A stretch of 64,000 nt of DNA from Hyphomicrobium_A sp044507625 (GTDB lineage: Bacteria; Pseudomonadota; Alphaproteobacteria; Rhizobiales; Hyphomicrobiaceae), in contig JBIQJE010000001.1 of assembly GCA_044507625.1 (NCBI GenBank), positions 310,001-374,000 on the forward strand. Reading direction: 5' to 3'. The notes beneath the pieces are model-generated. The model had not been told where the DNA came from and searched no databases. It saw only the letters and a program-made list of their open reading frames with translations. The translations under genes were made by a program, and so were the position numbers. Shown here in pieces: positions 1-8,437 of this stretch (positions within the stretch are counted from its first letter, which is position 1; each line of letters opens with the position of its first letter).

Positions 1-924
1 GCGGATCGCGGGCAGAATTCTTGCCGGATCTGGAACGCTTGGCGCAGACATCATTTAATTCGCGTTCTTCGCGCAAAAATCACTAAATAAGATCTCACTA
101 TAATCGGCATAAGCAGCCGCGCAACCTATAGTGGCGGCATGCCAACATCCATACCATTCGGCCCGGGGTAAATGCATACCCCATTCGGGAGATGTGCCAG
201 TTGCGCGAGCAGGAATGACCGCTTTTCGTGGCTTCGGCCTACCCGATCTGGGGGACGCATAGCCCGGTCGCTCGTGCGAACATTCCGTCATTTGATTGCA
301 GAAAGACCGGATCGCGACATCAATGTTTCGACTGTTTTCGATGCCCTCGTGGCGGGGGCGGCCGTGCTGTGCGTCGACGCTCGGTTGGAGGTGTGATCAA
401 AGCGGCTGCAACAATCTGCGTTGCCGCAACCCGTCAGCCATAGCCGCTTGCTACGATAGTGCCGGCGTCTTCACGACACCGATATTAGGCGATGTGCCCG
501 CGCAGCACCTGGAACGCCTTTGGACGCTATTTTTTTCAAGAACACGGGACAATATACTGACATATAAGCTCGTCGATGCGGGTCTGGTGAGCGCGCGTGT
601 GGAAGGGCGCGTCAGCTACGTGCTACTCGTCTCCGGCAGGCGAGTATCGTGTCCTTTCGACTCGCTGCTGCATGTTCGCGATCGCCTGATCCGACATCAC
701 GTGGACGACTTCGACCCTTGGGGGTGGGCCCAGATGGCGTTTGGCACTAAAGGCCTGATGCTGGGCTGGTCAAATACTTGGCAACGGCGGCTATCAAACG
801 ATTTGCGCACGTCACTCTCGTTGCCGAAAGCCTCGCACCATGATGACTGCTCGCTTGCATGAGCCGTAGGCTTTCTCATCTCTAAACGCAGAACTGGGAA
901 AGGGCTGATCGCCTTGCAGACTTG
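1..924. other. No confidently supported gene
   Basis: This stretch upstream of the minus-strand lipid island holds no gene I can support. The longest open frame is on the plus strand at 296-862 (188 codons). Its first 60 or so residues are rich in Cys, Arg and Ser and look like non-coding translation. The later part (from about 470) is more protein-like, with hydrophobic and charged residues in plausible proportion, but matches no family I recognise and has no clear ribosome site. The first 170 bases are comparatively AT-rich. Confidence 0.4.
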
Positions 925-1341
925 CTAGCTCGACGCGGCCGCGGAGCGCGATTGGGGCGGAGGCCGCTCGTCCTTGGCGATTATATAGATGCCCACCCCA
1001 ATTGTTGCCATGCCGACAATCTGAAGAGCACTCACGGGCTCGTTCAGAACCGCAACACTCAACGCCAGGACAGACACAAAGCAGAGGCTTGAAACCGGCA
1101 CGGCAAAGCTCAGGTCATGGCGGCGCAGCAGCACAATCCAGACAAGGAAGCCTGCTACATCGCAAACAAGTGACGCGATGAACCAACTGTTACTCACGGC
1201 ACGCATAAGCCAGGTCCACTCCCAGGTCATCTCACCGATCTGATTGGCAGCGAGCTTGAGCGAGATCTGCGCCGCGCTCTCGATTGCGATGAGAGCCGCC
1301 CAGCTCCAGAGTTGGTGCACACGGCTGTGAAAGCTTATCAT
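925..1341 (-). CDS. SMR/EamA-type small membrane transporter (ArnF-like)
   Basis: A 138-residue, four-helix membrane protein of the small multidrug resistance/EamA superfamily. Residues about 10-30, 50-72, 77-100 and 104-122 form hydrophobic segments, followed by a short polar tail. The conserved features are the helix-1 pattern with ESAAQISLK and the last helix ending GVGIYIIAKDE. Length and layout match ArnE/ArnF, the pair that flips undecaprenyl-phosphate-aminoarabinose across the inner membrane, and also match SMR drug exporters. Its ATG overlaps the stop of the upstream acyltransferase gene (ATGA), so it is the last gene of a translationally coupled operon. A second SMR gene lies at 3324-3695, so the two may form a heterodimer. 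Substrate unknown; a lipid-linked amine is inferred from context. Confidence 0.8.
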   Translation of the reverse strand: MISFHSRVHQLWSWAALIAIESAAQISLKLAANQIGEMTWEWTWLMRAVSNSWFIASLVCDVAGFLVWIVLLRRHDLSFAVPVSSLCFVSVLALSVAVLNEPVSALQIVGMATIGVGIYIIAKDERPPPQSRSAAASS

Positions 1342-2543
1342 CTGGCGGTCGGCCTATTCGCGCCTCGCCCTTCGAGTGGCGTCTCGACCGCGAGCAACGG
1401 GGCAGCCAGGCGCAGAAGCCAATTGACGGCGGTGTTGCTGTGTCGGAAAAACAGCCGGTTGCGCTGCAGTTTGCAGCCCAATCTGAGCTTCGCGTCATAC
1501 GCGGCTTGTCCACTCAGATAAAGCCTCAGTCCGCGCCGAAGGCAGATATCGATGTTTGTAAACCAGCTGATAAAATAGAGGTTGAGATCGCGGCCAGGGT
1601 CGGAACGCATGACAAAGAACTTGTCGAGAAGCGTATTGCCGTCCACCAACAGCAGATTGGCCGCGATCAGCTGCCGACCGCTGTAGTATAGCGCGACGAG
1701 CGCTGCATCACCCAAACCTGCTTTCAGGTTCTTGAAATAGTCGCCGCTTAGTGTTTCGAACTGCCAGTCGCTTCGCGCTCGCGTCTCGCTGTACATTTCC
1801 ATCAGCTCGCCAAGTACATCGTCAAGCCGATCGGCGAACTCCACACGAACCTCGCTACGTCGCCGCAGTTTCCGCCGCATGTCCTTGCGCGTCGCGAGAC
1901 TAAGGCGGGACAAATATTCCTCCGTACTGTCAAAATCGATGGCCAGATACGCCGTAGGTAAGCTGGCAACCGGAGTATACCGGTGGCGACGAAGAACACC
2001 GCCGTACCGATCATAATCCGCTTGAGAAATGTCCTTGAGGCCAAGAAGCGAAATACCACGCTTGGTCGCATGTTCCGACCACGCGTTGAGCATCACCTCT
2101 AACAGCGAGTTGCACTGCTCGGCGCTGAGGTCTTGGTCAAAGCCGAAGTTGCAGGTTTCCGTCTCCGGAGAACCAAGGCACGAAAGCCGCAACCTCAATC
2201 CCCCCGGGACCCAGCGGCGTAACGCACTCAGAACAGCGGCTACGGTACCCTGGGCCGTCGTCGCCAAGTCGTACTCGGTAAAAAATACCGGAGCCGCGGC
2301 AACAACGGAGCAGCCTTGCTCGACCGCGAACCAGCCAAAAGAGAATCCGTCGATCCCGGCCCTTTCGATCGCCAGGTGATAGTCGTATCCTTCGATGCAG
2401 CCAGTATAGCAACGCTCCCACGATGCCCGGTCGAGCTCGTCGATCGAGCGAACGAAGCGGCAGGACGCGTTGACCGCGTCAAAGGTGCTCAGCGAAGAAC
2501 GCGCGCGTTCGCTCAGCGACGGCTGGGTATTCCTGGTCAACAT
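1338..2543 (-). CDS. GNAT-fold acyltransferase, BioF2/FemAB-like
   Basis: A 401-residue cytosolic protein resembling the GNAT-like acetyltransferase family (Acetyltransf_6, 'BioF2-like') that includes CelD-type and FemAB-like enzymes. Seen: an N-terminal half with a motif around IEGYDYHLAIERA, a basic stretch ATRKDMRRKLRRR near residue 218, and the typical C-terminal GNAT core around residues 245-365 ending in a segment YLSGQAAYDAKLRLGCK. Family members transfer acyl or aminoacyl groups to amines, often for envelope or secreted glycoconjugates. The start ATG at 2543 lies 65 bases inside the end of the hydrolase gene, and no better start was found, so the genes appear coupled. It probably acylates an amine made by the aminotransferase in the same operon (inference). 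Confidence 0.75.
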   Translation of the reverse strand: MLTRNTQPSLSERARSSLSTFDAVNASCRFVRSIDELDRASWERCYTGCIEGYDYHLAIERAGIDGFSFGWFAVEQGCSVVAAAPVFFTEYDLATTAQGTVAAVLSALRRWVPGGLRLRLSCLGSPETETCNFGFDQDLSAEQCNSLLEVMLNAWSEHATKRGISLLGLKDISQADYDRYGGVLRRHRYTPVASLPTAYLAIDFDSTEEYLSRLSLATRKDMRRKLRRRSEVRVEFADRLDDVLGELMEMYSETRARSDWQFETLSGDYFKNLKAGLGDAALVALYYSGRQLIAANLLLVDGNTLLDKFFVMRSDPGRDLNLYFISWFTNIDICLRRGLRLYLSGQAAYDAKLRLGCKLQRNRLFFRHSNTAVNWLLRLAAPLLAVETPLEGRGANRPTAR

Positions 2544-3324
2544 GGATCATATGGTAGCTGTTGTGGAGCCATTCGATCTGGCAAGGACCGCCAATATTCT
2601 TGGCGATGTAGTGGGGATTGTTCGGACCGCCGACATCGTCGTCCCGGGCGTGGATGAGCAGTGTGGGTGTCGTCGTGCGCGGCAGTATCTCTCTGATAAC
2701 TTTGAACAGACGTAGATTCTGCCACAGGGTATCGACGGGGAAAGCCGGCAGCGTCCCCCGAATCCCCGTCTCGCTCGCATTCAGCAGTCGTCGAATGCGT
2801 TCCGACTTTATGCCGAACGGCGGGCGCTCCTTGAGACTTATGAAACGGCTGATGCCCAAAGCCACAGCGACTGGAACGCTGATGTGCCCCAAGCGGTAGT
2901 AGTAGGGCGTATTCCAGCCGTCATAGTTCAGAACCGGCGAGTACACCGCGACGGCGTGGACACGCCGCGTTGTGTAAGCCAGGTGCAATCCCAGCAAGCC
3001 CCCTACGCACACTCCGGCGACATAGAGCCGATCGGTTCGTTCGCCGAGCCAGAGTGCGCTCTTGCAAACGCTTTCAAACCAATCCTCCCACCGAGTGGCG
3101 CGCAGCGTGGCAATGTCGACGCCATGCCCCGCCAGCAGCGGAGCGTAAACCGTATAGCCAGCACGATTTAGCCGCTTTGCCACGTGCTTCATTTCCGGCG
3201 GCGAACCCGTAATCCCGTGAATCAGAAGGACACCATGCCCGTTGGTTCCCCGACTGAAGATCGACAGGTGCTCCCGTCCACGGCCGATGCCTCGATGCCC
3301 GGCCACCTCCCGTATTGAGTGCAT
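2479..3324 (-). CDS. Alpha/beta hydrolase with cysteine nucleophile
   Basis: A 281-residue alpha/beta hydrolase of the carboxylesterase/serine aminopeptidase S33 type. The oxyanion-loop motif LLIHGITGSP is at about residue 33, and the nucleophile elbow reads GVCVGG, so the usual Ser is Cys106. The acid is in HARDDD (Asp229/230) and the histidine in NSYHMIHVDQE (His258), the spacing seen in Est30-type carboxylesterases. The frame is open to 3387, but the start at 3324 is preferred because its ATG shares a base with the TAA of the upstream SMR gene (TAATG). A Cys nucleophile favours thioester, lactone or acyl-transfer chemistry over simple esterolysis. It sits between a flippase and an acyltransferase, so an acyl intermediate is a plausible substrate. 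No signal peptide, so probably cytosolic. Confidence 0.82.
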   Translation of the reverse strand: MHSIREVAGHRGIGRGREHLSIFSRGTNGHGVLLIHGITGSPPEMKHVAKRLNRAGYTVYAPLLAGHGVDIATLRATRWEDWFESVCKSALWLGERTDRLYVAGVCVGGLLGLHLAYTTRRVHAVAVYSPVLNYDGWNTPYYYRLGHISVPVAVALGISRFISLKERPPFGIKSERIRRLLNASETGIRGTLPAFPVDTLWQNLRLFKVIREILPRTTTPTLLIHARDDDVGGPNNPHYIAKNIGGPCQIEWLHNSYHMIHVDQEYPAVAERTRAFFAEHL

Positions 3325-3695
3325 TAGCCAATTCCTGTCGATCCGATGATAGCCGCGCCTGCCGTGACGAAGCCGGCGCCTATCCATCGCCGAACGCTGA
3401 TGTTCTCAGCCAGGAACAGCCAGCTCGCGAGTGGTGTCGCAGCATAGGTGATGCTCATGAGCGGAAACGCGATGTTCAATGGGAGTTGGGCCAGAACAGC
3501 TGTCCAGATGGTGATCTCAACGGCCCAGCAGAGAAAGCCACATGCGGTCCAGCCACATTGGAGACGGACAATTTTTGGGTGCGGCACAGGGATCGGTGAC
3601 AAATAGTGTTCGGCTTCCCTGCCGGCCGCGATCTTGAAGCAGAGCTCTCGCACAACGTCGAACGTGATGGAGAGAATGATCAGTAGGACTAGCAT
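3324..3695 (-). CDS. SMR/EamA-type small membrane transporter (ArnE-like)
   Basis: A 123-residue four-helix membrane protein. The third and fourth helices carry an ArnE-like pattern: LPLNIAFPLMSITYAATPLA, then LFLAENISVRRWIGAGFVT and a final GAAIIGST, close to the helix-3/helix-4 signature of ArnE and other SMR proteins (Pro in helix 3, E-x-[IV]-S-x-R-x-W in the loop). Helix 1 carries a Glu (VVRELCFKIA) where SMR proteins have their key acidic residue. It overlaps the ureohydrolase stop by 7 bases and is coupled to the downstream hydrolase. With the SMR gene at 925-1341 it may form a two-subunit flippase, as ArnE and ArnF do. Confidence 0.82.
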   Translation of the reverse strand: MLVLLIILSITFDVVRELCFKIAAGREAEHYLSPIPVPHPKIVRLQCGWTACGFLCWAVEITIWTAVLAQLPLNIAFPLMSITYAATPLASWLFLAENISVRRWIGAGFVTAGAAIIGSTGIG

Positions 3696-4645
3696 AGCAG
3701 CGTATCGAGCACTGACAGCAGCTTGAGGTTTGTTGCTTGGTTGGCGGCGGCCGCTGCGACTCCCGTCACGCGCGCGAATGGTTGATCAAGCAGGAGCTCA
3801 CTTCGCTTCAAGGCGCGGGTGATCAAGCAGCCTTCGAGCTCGGCGGGGGAGTAGTCGCCGACAACATCGACCCCCATGACGCTCTGTGTTGTCAGAAGTC
3901 CTTCGAGCCAGCCGATAAGGCTGTCGAGACGGAGCTGGCCCTGGTCCCAATTCGTTGCCGCGGCTGCCCCGATCAGTACATCCTTGTCGATCGAAACATA
4001 AATGACGTCGCTCCCGATCAGCGCCCTCAACGCGGCTAGCTTCTTGGGGCTTGGCACGCCGTCGAACTGGCTCCAGACCACCCGATGTCCATCCATGCGA
4101 TGGGCGGCGCCCGAGGCCAGGCAGCGCCACACCCATGTCGCCGGCGGCTCAATCGGAAACACGATGAGTTTGCCACTAGCAACGTAATCTAGGGCGGCAC
4201 CCTTCAGTTCAGGCCACGCCAGATCGCTACTCGATACGCCGATGCTTATGACGCGCGAAACCAATCCGCTCTCAAGGACGTGATGGACCCATGAGCCGCA
4301 GTGGATTCCACCAGTGTGCCTCACCCAATCTGGATGATTGTCGAAGTGCACAATAGTGATCGGCGCATCTCTACGCTCTGCGAGCAGGGAAACGATGACC
4401 GCCGTAACATGATGGAAATCGCCAGAGCCATACCACGTAACCATCGGCGCGTTGGTGTCGAGACCCGCCAGGAGACCGCGCAGCTGGTCGCGAATTTTCT
4501 CAATCTGCGGTGTCGTCGCCCAAAGCCGTACCTGACGCCCCTCGTCTTGCATACTGATCTGCTTGGCGTCGAATCTCCTGCACACATCCATGAAACACGG
4601 CTGCTCAAGCAGCGCATTGTCCAGATGGAGAAGATTGAGTTGCAT
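3689..4645 (-). CDS. Arginase/ureohydrolase-fold metalloprotein
   Basis: A 318-residue protein with the metal-binding signatures of the arginase/agmatinase/deacetylase fold. The segments are GSGDFHHVT (residues 73-81, the GGDHS position), HFDNHPDWV (D102, H104, D106, the DxHxD motif) and VSIDKDVL (D220, D222, the SxDxD motif), followed by a GVDVVGDYSP strand matching the arginase DxxE region. All the usual binuclear-metal ligands therefore have candidates, although the surrounding sequence differs from true arginases and agmatinases. It likely hydrolyses a guanidino, amidine or amide bond. Ten bases separate it from the aminotransferase and it overlaps the next SMR gene, so all are co-translated. 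The substrate cannot be read from sequence. A polyamine- or arginine-derived headgroup is an inference from neighbours. Confidence 0.78.
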   Translation of the reverse strand: MQLNLLHLDNALLEQPCFMDVCRRFDAKQISMQDEGRQVRLWATTPQIEKIRDQLRGLLAGLDTNAPMVTWYGSGDFHHVTAVIVSLLAERRDAPITIVHFDNHPDWVRHTGGIHCGSWVHHVLESGLVSRVISIGVSSSDLAWPELKGAALDYVASGKLIVFPIEPPATWVWRCLASGAAHRMDGHRVVWSQFDGVPSPKKLAALRALIGSDVIYVSIDKDVLIGAAAATNWDQGQLRLDSLIGWLEGLLTTQSVMGVDVVGDYSPAELEGCLITRALKRSELLLDQPFARVTGVAAAAANQATNLKLLSVLDTLLC

Positions 4646-4655
4646 CGCGAGCCCG

Positions 4656-6074
4656 TCAGACCTGTACGCGGCGAAAAAGCTGATCGAGCAGGATCAGCGC
4701 CAGATCGATTTCGCCGTAGGACATCTCGAGCGACGGGGCGAGCGTGATGACGTTCTTGTGGTAGCCCCCGATGTCGAGCACGAGGCCGTATTTCGTGCCC
4801 CGATGTTCGAGATCGCCCTTCAACCCCTCGGCGACCATCCTATCCACCAGCGCCTTCGCCGGTGTGAAGCTGTCGTGCGGCTCGCAAATCTCGATGCGCA
4901 GAGCCATGCCGAGGCCATCGACGTCGCCGACGATCTTGTGGCGCCGCTTCATATCCTCGAGGCCCTCGAGGAAGTAGGCGCCCTTGTCCGGTACCGACTT
5001 CGCGTATTTGTTCTCTTCCATCAACTTCATGGCTTCGAGCGCCACTGCGGTGCCGAGCGGGTTCGAATTGAAGGTGGAGTGCGTCGAGCCCGGCGGGAAA
5101 ACTCCCGGATTGATGAGTTCTTCCTTAGCCCAGATTCCGGAGAGCGGATTGAGGCCGTTCGTCAGCGCCTTGCCGAAAACGAGCACGTCCGGTTCGACAC
5201 CGAAATGCTCGATCGACCACAATTTGCCCGTGCGATAGAAGCCCATCTGTATTTCGTCGACGACGAGCAGAATGCCGTGCTCGTCAAGCACCTTCTTCAG
5301 CTCCTTGAAGAAGTTCATCGGGGGGATGACGTAGCCGCCCGTTCCCTGGATCGGCTCGACGTAGAATGCGGCGTACTCAGCCTCGCCCGCCTTGGGATCC
5401 CACACGCCGTTATATTCGCTCTCGAACAGCCGCGCGAACTGCTTCACGCACTCATGGCCGTACTCTTCCTTGGTCATGCCCTTCGGCCCACGGAAGTGAT
5501 ACGGGAACGGAACGAACTGCGCGCGGTCTCCGAAATGGCCGTAGCGGCGGCGATAGCGATACGACGAAGTGATAGCCGATGCGCCAAGCGTGCGGCCGTG
5601 ATAGCCACCCTCGAACGCGAACATTAGACTTTTTCCGTTCGAAGCATTCCGCACCAACTTCAGCGAATCTTCCACGGCTTGCGCGCCGCCGACGTTGAAA
5701 TGCACGCGACCCTTCTGGCCGAATTTCTTTTCGGCGTCCTGCGCAATCATCGCCGCGAGTTCAATCTTCTCGCGATGGAGATACTGGCTCGCGACCTGCG
5801 GCAGACGGTCGATCTGCTTCTTCAGGGCGTCGTTCAGGCGCCTGTTGGCGTAGCCGAAGTTGACGGCCGAGTACCACATCTGAAGATCGAGAAATTGCCG
5901 GCCTTCTGCGTCGTAGATATAGGAGCCTTCGCAGCGCTCAAATATCTTCGGAGGGTCGGTGTAATGCACCGTATCGCCGTGCGAGCAGTATTTACTCTCT
6001 AGCTCAAGGAGCGATCGGGTGCCGCTGTGCGCCTCCTCGACCCATTCCGGCGCATTGCGATCAATTACATTCAT
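4656..6074 (-). CDS. Class III PLP-dependent aminotransferase
   Basis: A 472-residue aminotransferase of the acetylornithine/omega-amino-acid class (class III). Visible are the PLP phosphate-binding region VGGAQAVEDSLKL (about 128-140), the ring-stacking YHGRT segment (158-162), the Asp that binds the pyridine nitrogen in VVDEIQMGFYRTG (D273) and the Schiff-base lysine in FGKALTNGLNPLSG (K302). The length is normal. Enzymes of this class move an amino group between an amine or omega-amino acid and a keto acid or aldehyde. Its start overlaps the HAD phosphatase stop by 14 bases and the ureohydrolase follows after 10 bases. In this operon it may put the amine on a lipid or sugar precursor (inference). 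HpnO, the hopanoid aminotransferase, is in the same class, but no other hopanoid gene is present here. Confidence 0.92.
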   Translation of the reverse strand: MNVIDRNAPEWVEEAHSGTRSLLELESKYCSHGDTVHYTDPPKIFERCEGSYIYDAEGRQFLDLQMWYSAVNFGYANRRLNDALKKQIDRLPQVASQYLHREKIELAAMIAQDAEKKFGQKGRVHFNVGGAQAVEDSLKLVRNASNGKSLMFAFEGGYHGRTLGASAITSSYRYRRRYGHFGDRAQFVPFPYHFRGPKGMTKEEYGHECVKQFARLFESEYNGVWDPKAGEAEYAAFYVEPIQGTGGYVIPPMNFFKELKKVLDEHGILLVVDEIQMGFYRTGKLWSIEHFGVEPDVLVFGKALTNGLNPLSGIWAKEELINPGVFPPGSTHSTFNSNPLGTAVALEAMKLMEENKYAKSVPDKGAYFLEGLEDMKRRHKIVGDVDGLGMALRIEICEPHDSFTPAKALVDRMVAEGLKGDLEHRGTKYGLVLDIGGYHKNVITLAPSLEMSYGEIDLALILLDQLFRRVQV

Positions 6075-6780
6075 GGACCAGCTCTTCCGTTGCGAGCGCG
6101 TTATTTACACCAATCAATTCTGCGAGGAGACGTCTCACATCCGCGAAGTTCTCAAACGGAAAGCAGGGCCTGCCGATGCTTCGCAGGTGAGCGAGCAGTT
6201 TTGGCTTCGCCGCGACCACATCAGCCATTCTGGCGGCGACGCAGAAATCAGACTGACCATCGCCTACGAACAGGACGAGCGGCGCGCCTGCGCCGTCACC
6301 CTCGAGGTCGGAGACAACGGCACATTTGCAGGTGCCCGCACCGGCGCAGCAGTCGGAATTCTGATGCGGTGAGACCATTCGATGCGCGCCACCTTCAGAC
6401 GCCAGAAGCGCGTTGGCATACACCGGGAGGTGGCCGAGGCCGTGGCGATCAAGGATGCGCGCGATGACTCTATCAAGTCCGTCGCTGACGATGACCAATT
6501 CAATTCGTTCGCGTTCGCAGAAATCAGCGAAGCTGTTGAAGTGCGGATCGATGGTGATGGTGTCGGCAAGTGCCTCAATTTGCGTGAGGTTCGCGCGCAA
6601 GAGGGCAACTTGACGACCGAGACATTCTCGCGACCCTATGCTCCCCTCCCTCCATTCTTGCTCTATGCGTAGCCATTCTGGGTCCGCATAGACCTCGAGC
6701 AGGCGATCAGTCGCATCAATGGTTGAAATGGTTTCGTCGAAATCGCAAACGACGATCCAACGGTTCCTGTAGGACTGCAT
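6061..6780 (-). CDS. HAD-family phosphatase, MtnX/PSP-like (HAD-IB)
   Basis: A 239-residue HAD-superfamily phosphatase. Motif I is VVCDFDETIS (D13 nucleophile, D15 acid/base), motif II is IVSDGLDRV and motif IV is FVGDGQSDFCVA. The cap begins with a segment typical of MtnX-like enzymes (DRLLEVYADPEWL), and a Cys pattern CCAGAGTCKC near residue 140 matches the small Cys cluster of that group. MtnX removes phosphate from a methionine-salvage intermediate, but no other salvage gene is nearby. The open frame continues upstream to 6966, but 6780 is chosen because a GGGGGGAG ribosome site precedes it and the motif then sits at the N-terminus. It opens the coupled seven-gene module and probably dephosphorylates a biosynthetic intermediate. 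Confidence 0.85.
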   Translation of the reverse strand: MQSYRNRWIVVCDFDETISTIDATDRLLEVYADPEWLRIEQEWREGSIGSRECLGRQVALLRANLTQIEALADTITIDPHFNSFADFCERERIELVIVSDGLDRVIARILDRHGLGHLPVYANALLASEGGAHRMVSPHQNSDCCAGAGTCKCAVVSDLEGDGAGAPLVLFVGDGQSDFCVAARMADVVAAKPKLLAHLRSIGRPCFPFENFADVRRLLAELIGVNNALATEELVHECN

Positions 6781-6981
6781 GAACTCCCCCCTTGAAGATG
6801 ATCGCTGCACGGTGTCCCCCAAACAGCGTTGTAAGCGCTCTCGATTTGGTCCTGCGTGGCAACTCTGTTTCCTGGCCTCCACTCGAAGCCGCTCTCCGAT
6901 ATTCACTAGATCGCGAAGTGAGATAGAGGCGCAGATGCGGGCCGGAATCCGACGGTAACATCGCAAATTTGTAAGGTTGCT

Positions 6982-7779
6982 CTATTTGCCGATATCTGTG
7001 GCCACGGATGATCCAGGAGCGTCTGAGTTCGTCCGCAGAACGTCGGGGCAGCTTTCGTCTTTGAGGTCTTCCGACTGGTATTGCCGGTAGGCGGATCGCA
7101 GCGCTGCGTAGCCGTCCAGAGACGTGCGCTCCAGTTTTTCGAGATCCGGCGCCGACTCGAAGTGCCGGTCGGTTACATCCAAACCGACGATCGGCCACGT
7201 GAGGGCGGACGCACCTGCCCGGCTGAGCCCGATATCTACGGGATCGACAAAGTACTCGGCTACAATCCCGGCCGTCCCACGAAGATCGGAAGGCCCGAGC
7301 ACGGGCAACATGAGGTAGGGACCGTCAGGTAACCCCCAGACCGCAAGGGTCCGCCCCACGTCATTTTCGTGGGCTTCGACGCCGTACGCCTTCGCAACGT
7401 CGAAAATGCCGCCGACACCCAACGTCGAATTCACCATGAAGCGGCGCAGCGATGCACCTGCCGCACATTCGCGCCCCTGAGCTAGATCGTTTACAAAGGT
7501 CAGAGGCTCGCGCAAGTTGACGAGCACGTTGCGGATGCCAGTCCAAATGGGCGCGAGTGGCTCTCCCCGATTGGTGGATTTCCGCAGTGGCTCTAGCGCC
7601 CGCCGTACCACGGTATTGAACGCGTGGATTTCACGATTTATCGGCTCGAATGGATCGTTGACGCGCTCCACCTCGGCGCGCGCGACAGGATCTGAAGGAA
7701 GCGCCGCGCACCCAGACAAAGCGAGCAACGGCGGCAACCCGGCCACGATCATGCGTGCTAGACTCAATGAAAACTTCAC
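6982..7779 (-). CDS. mlaA: MlaA/VacJ-like outer-membrane lipoprotein
   Basis: A 265-residue MlaA-family lipoprotein. A signal sequence ends in the lipobox LALSGC. The family core follows: NDPFEPINREIHAFN, LREPLTFVNDLAQG, RRFMVNSTLGVGGIFDVA, EANENDVGRTLAVWG-like spacing (here HENDVGRTLAVWG), GPYLMLPVLGPSDLRG and VDPVDIG. MlaA forms a ring in the inner leaflet of the outer membrane that lets phospholipids pass to or from MlaC. I use the GTG at 7779 rather than the TTG at 7785 because the G-rich site spaces better to it. It lies 25 bases after the MlaC-like gene and is last in the export module. The inner-membrane MlaFEDB complex is not encoded nearby; a DevBCA-like exporter takes its place. Confidence 0.9.
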   Translation of the reverse strand: MKFSLSLARMIVAGLPPLLALSGCAALPSDPVARAEVERVNDPFEPINREIHAFNTVVRRALEPLRKSTNRGEPLAPIWTGIRNVLVNLREPLTFVNDLAQGRECAAGASLRRFMVNSTLGVGGIFDVAKAYGVEAHENDVGRTLAVWGLPDGPYLMLPVLGPSDLRGTAGIVAEYFVDPVDIGLSRAGASALTWPIVGLDVTDRHFESAPDLEKLERTSLDGYAALRSAYRQYQSEDLKDESCPDVLRTNSDAPGSSVATDIGK

Positions 7780-7810
7780 GTGCAAGAGCCCCCCGGCCGC
7801 ATTGCTGCTG

Positions 7811-8437
7811 CTAGTTCGCTCTCGCTTGCAGAGCGGCAGTCAGGGCATCGAGGCTGCCGTTGGCCCCCCGCAAGAACGAGCCATAGTCTTGTTTCGTGGT
7901 GGTCGACGTGCTGACGCCGTCGATCACAACATCGAGAAACTTCTCGTTACCGGCTGAGCCGGTCACGATCCAATCGACGTCGTAGACATTGTTGCCGGTC
8001 GGCGTTGAGATTGTGGAGCGAACTATCGTTGTGCCTGGCGCTCCAGCTTGTATCGATTTGATCTGAAGCGACTGGCCGTCGTAGTCGTAGAAGCGTTCGG
8101 TATAGATGTTCGCTAGCGCACCGGCGAATACGCGTTGGAAGCGGCTCTGCTGCTCGGAACTGGAGCGAGACCAGTACGGCTCCACGACTAGCCGGCCGAT
8201 TGCCAGAGCATCGAAGTGTTTCAAGATTGCAGCGCGGAACTGTACACGTCTGTCCTGATCCGTGAGCCTCCTGTTCGACAGTATCGCAATTGCTTCGGTC
8301 GCAGCGTTCTGTACGAACAATGCTGGTTGGGAATTCGCTGCTGCCACGGCACCGCTGACGAGCAATGCGGCGAAGGACGCGGCTGCGGCGCACCCACGGA
8401 GCCATCGAGAGGCCTCTACAGTCTTAGTTGGCGCCAC
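7811..8437 (-). CDS. mlaC: MlaC/Ttg2D-like periplasmic lipid-binding protein
   Basis: A 208-residue exported protein with a cleavable signal (hydrophobic core about 14-33, ending VAAANS). The mature part carries the MlaC/Ttg2D/HpnM pattern: an N-terminal helix region with LTDQDRRVQFRAAILKHFD, the conserved RLVVEPYWSRSSSEQQSRF segment, then FYDYDGQSL and VYDVDWIV strands. MlaC shuttles phospholipid between the outer-membrane MlaA and an inner-membrane transporter; HpnM is the related hopanoid-associated protein. The start is a GTG preceded by AAAGGAGA and lies 14 bases inside the end of the fusion-protein gene, so it is coupled to the exporter. This links the exporter to lipid traffic rather than to drugs. 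Confidence 0.88.
   Translation of the reverse strand: MAPTKTVEASRWLRGCAAAASFAALLVSGAVAAANSQPALFVQNAATEAIAILSNRRLTDQDRRVQFRAAILKHFDALAIGRLVVEPYWSRSSSEQQSRFQRVFAGALANIYTERFYDYDGQSLQIKSIQAGAPGTTIVRSTISTPTGNNVYDVDWIVTGSAGNEKFLDVVIDGVSTSTTTKQDYGSFLRGANGSLDALTAALQARAN

Noticed and set aside
4656..6074. HpnO (hopanoid aminotransferase) as the identity of the class III aminotransferase
   Set aside because: No hopanoid cyclase or other hpn gene lies in the window; class III membership alone is not enough.
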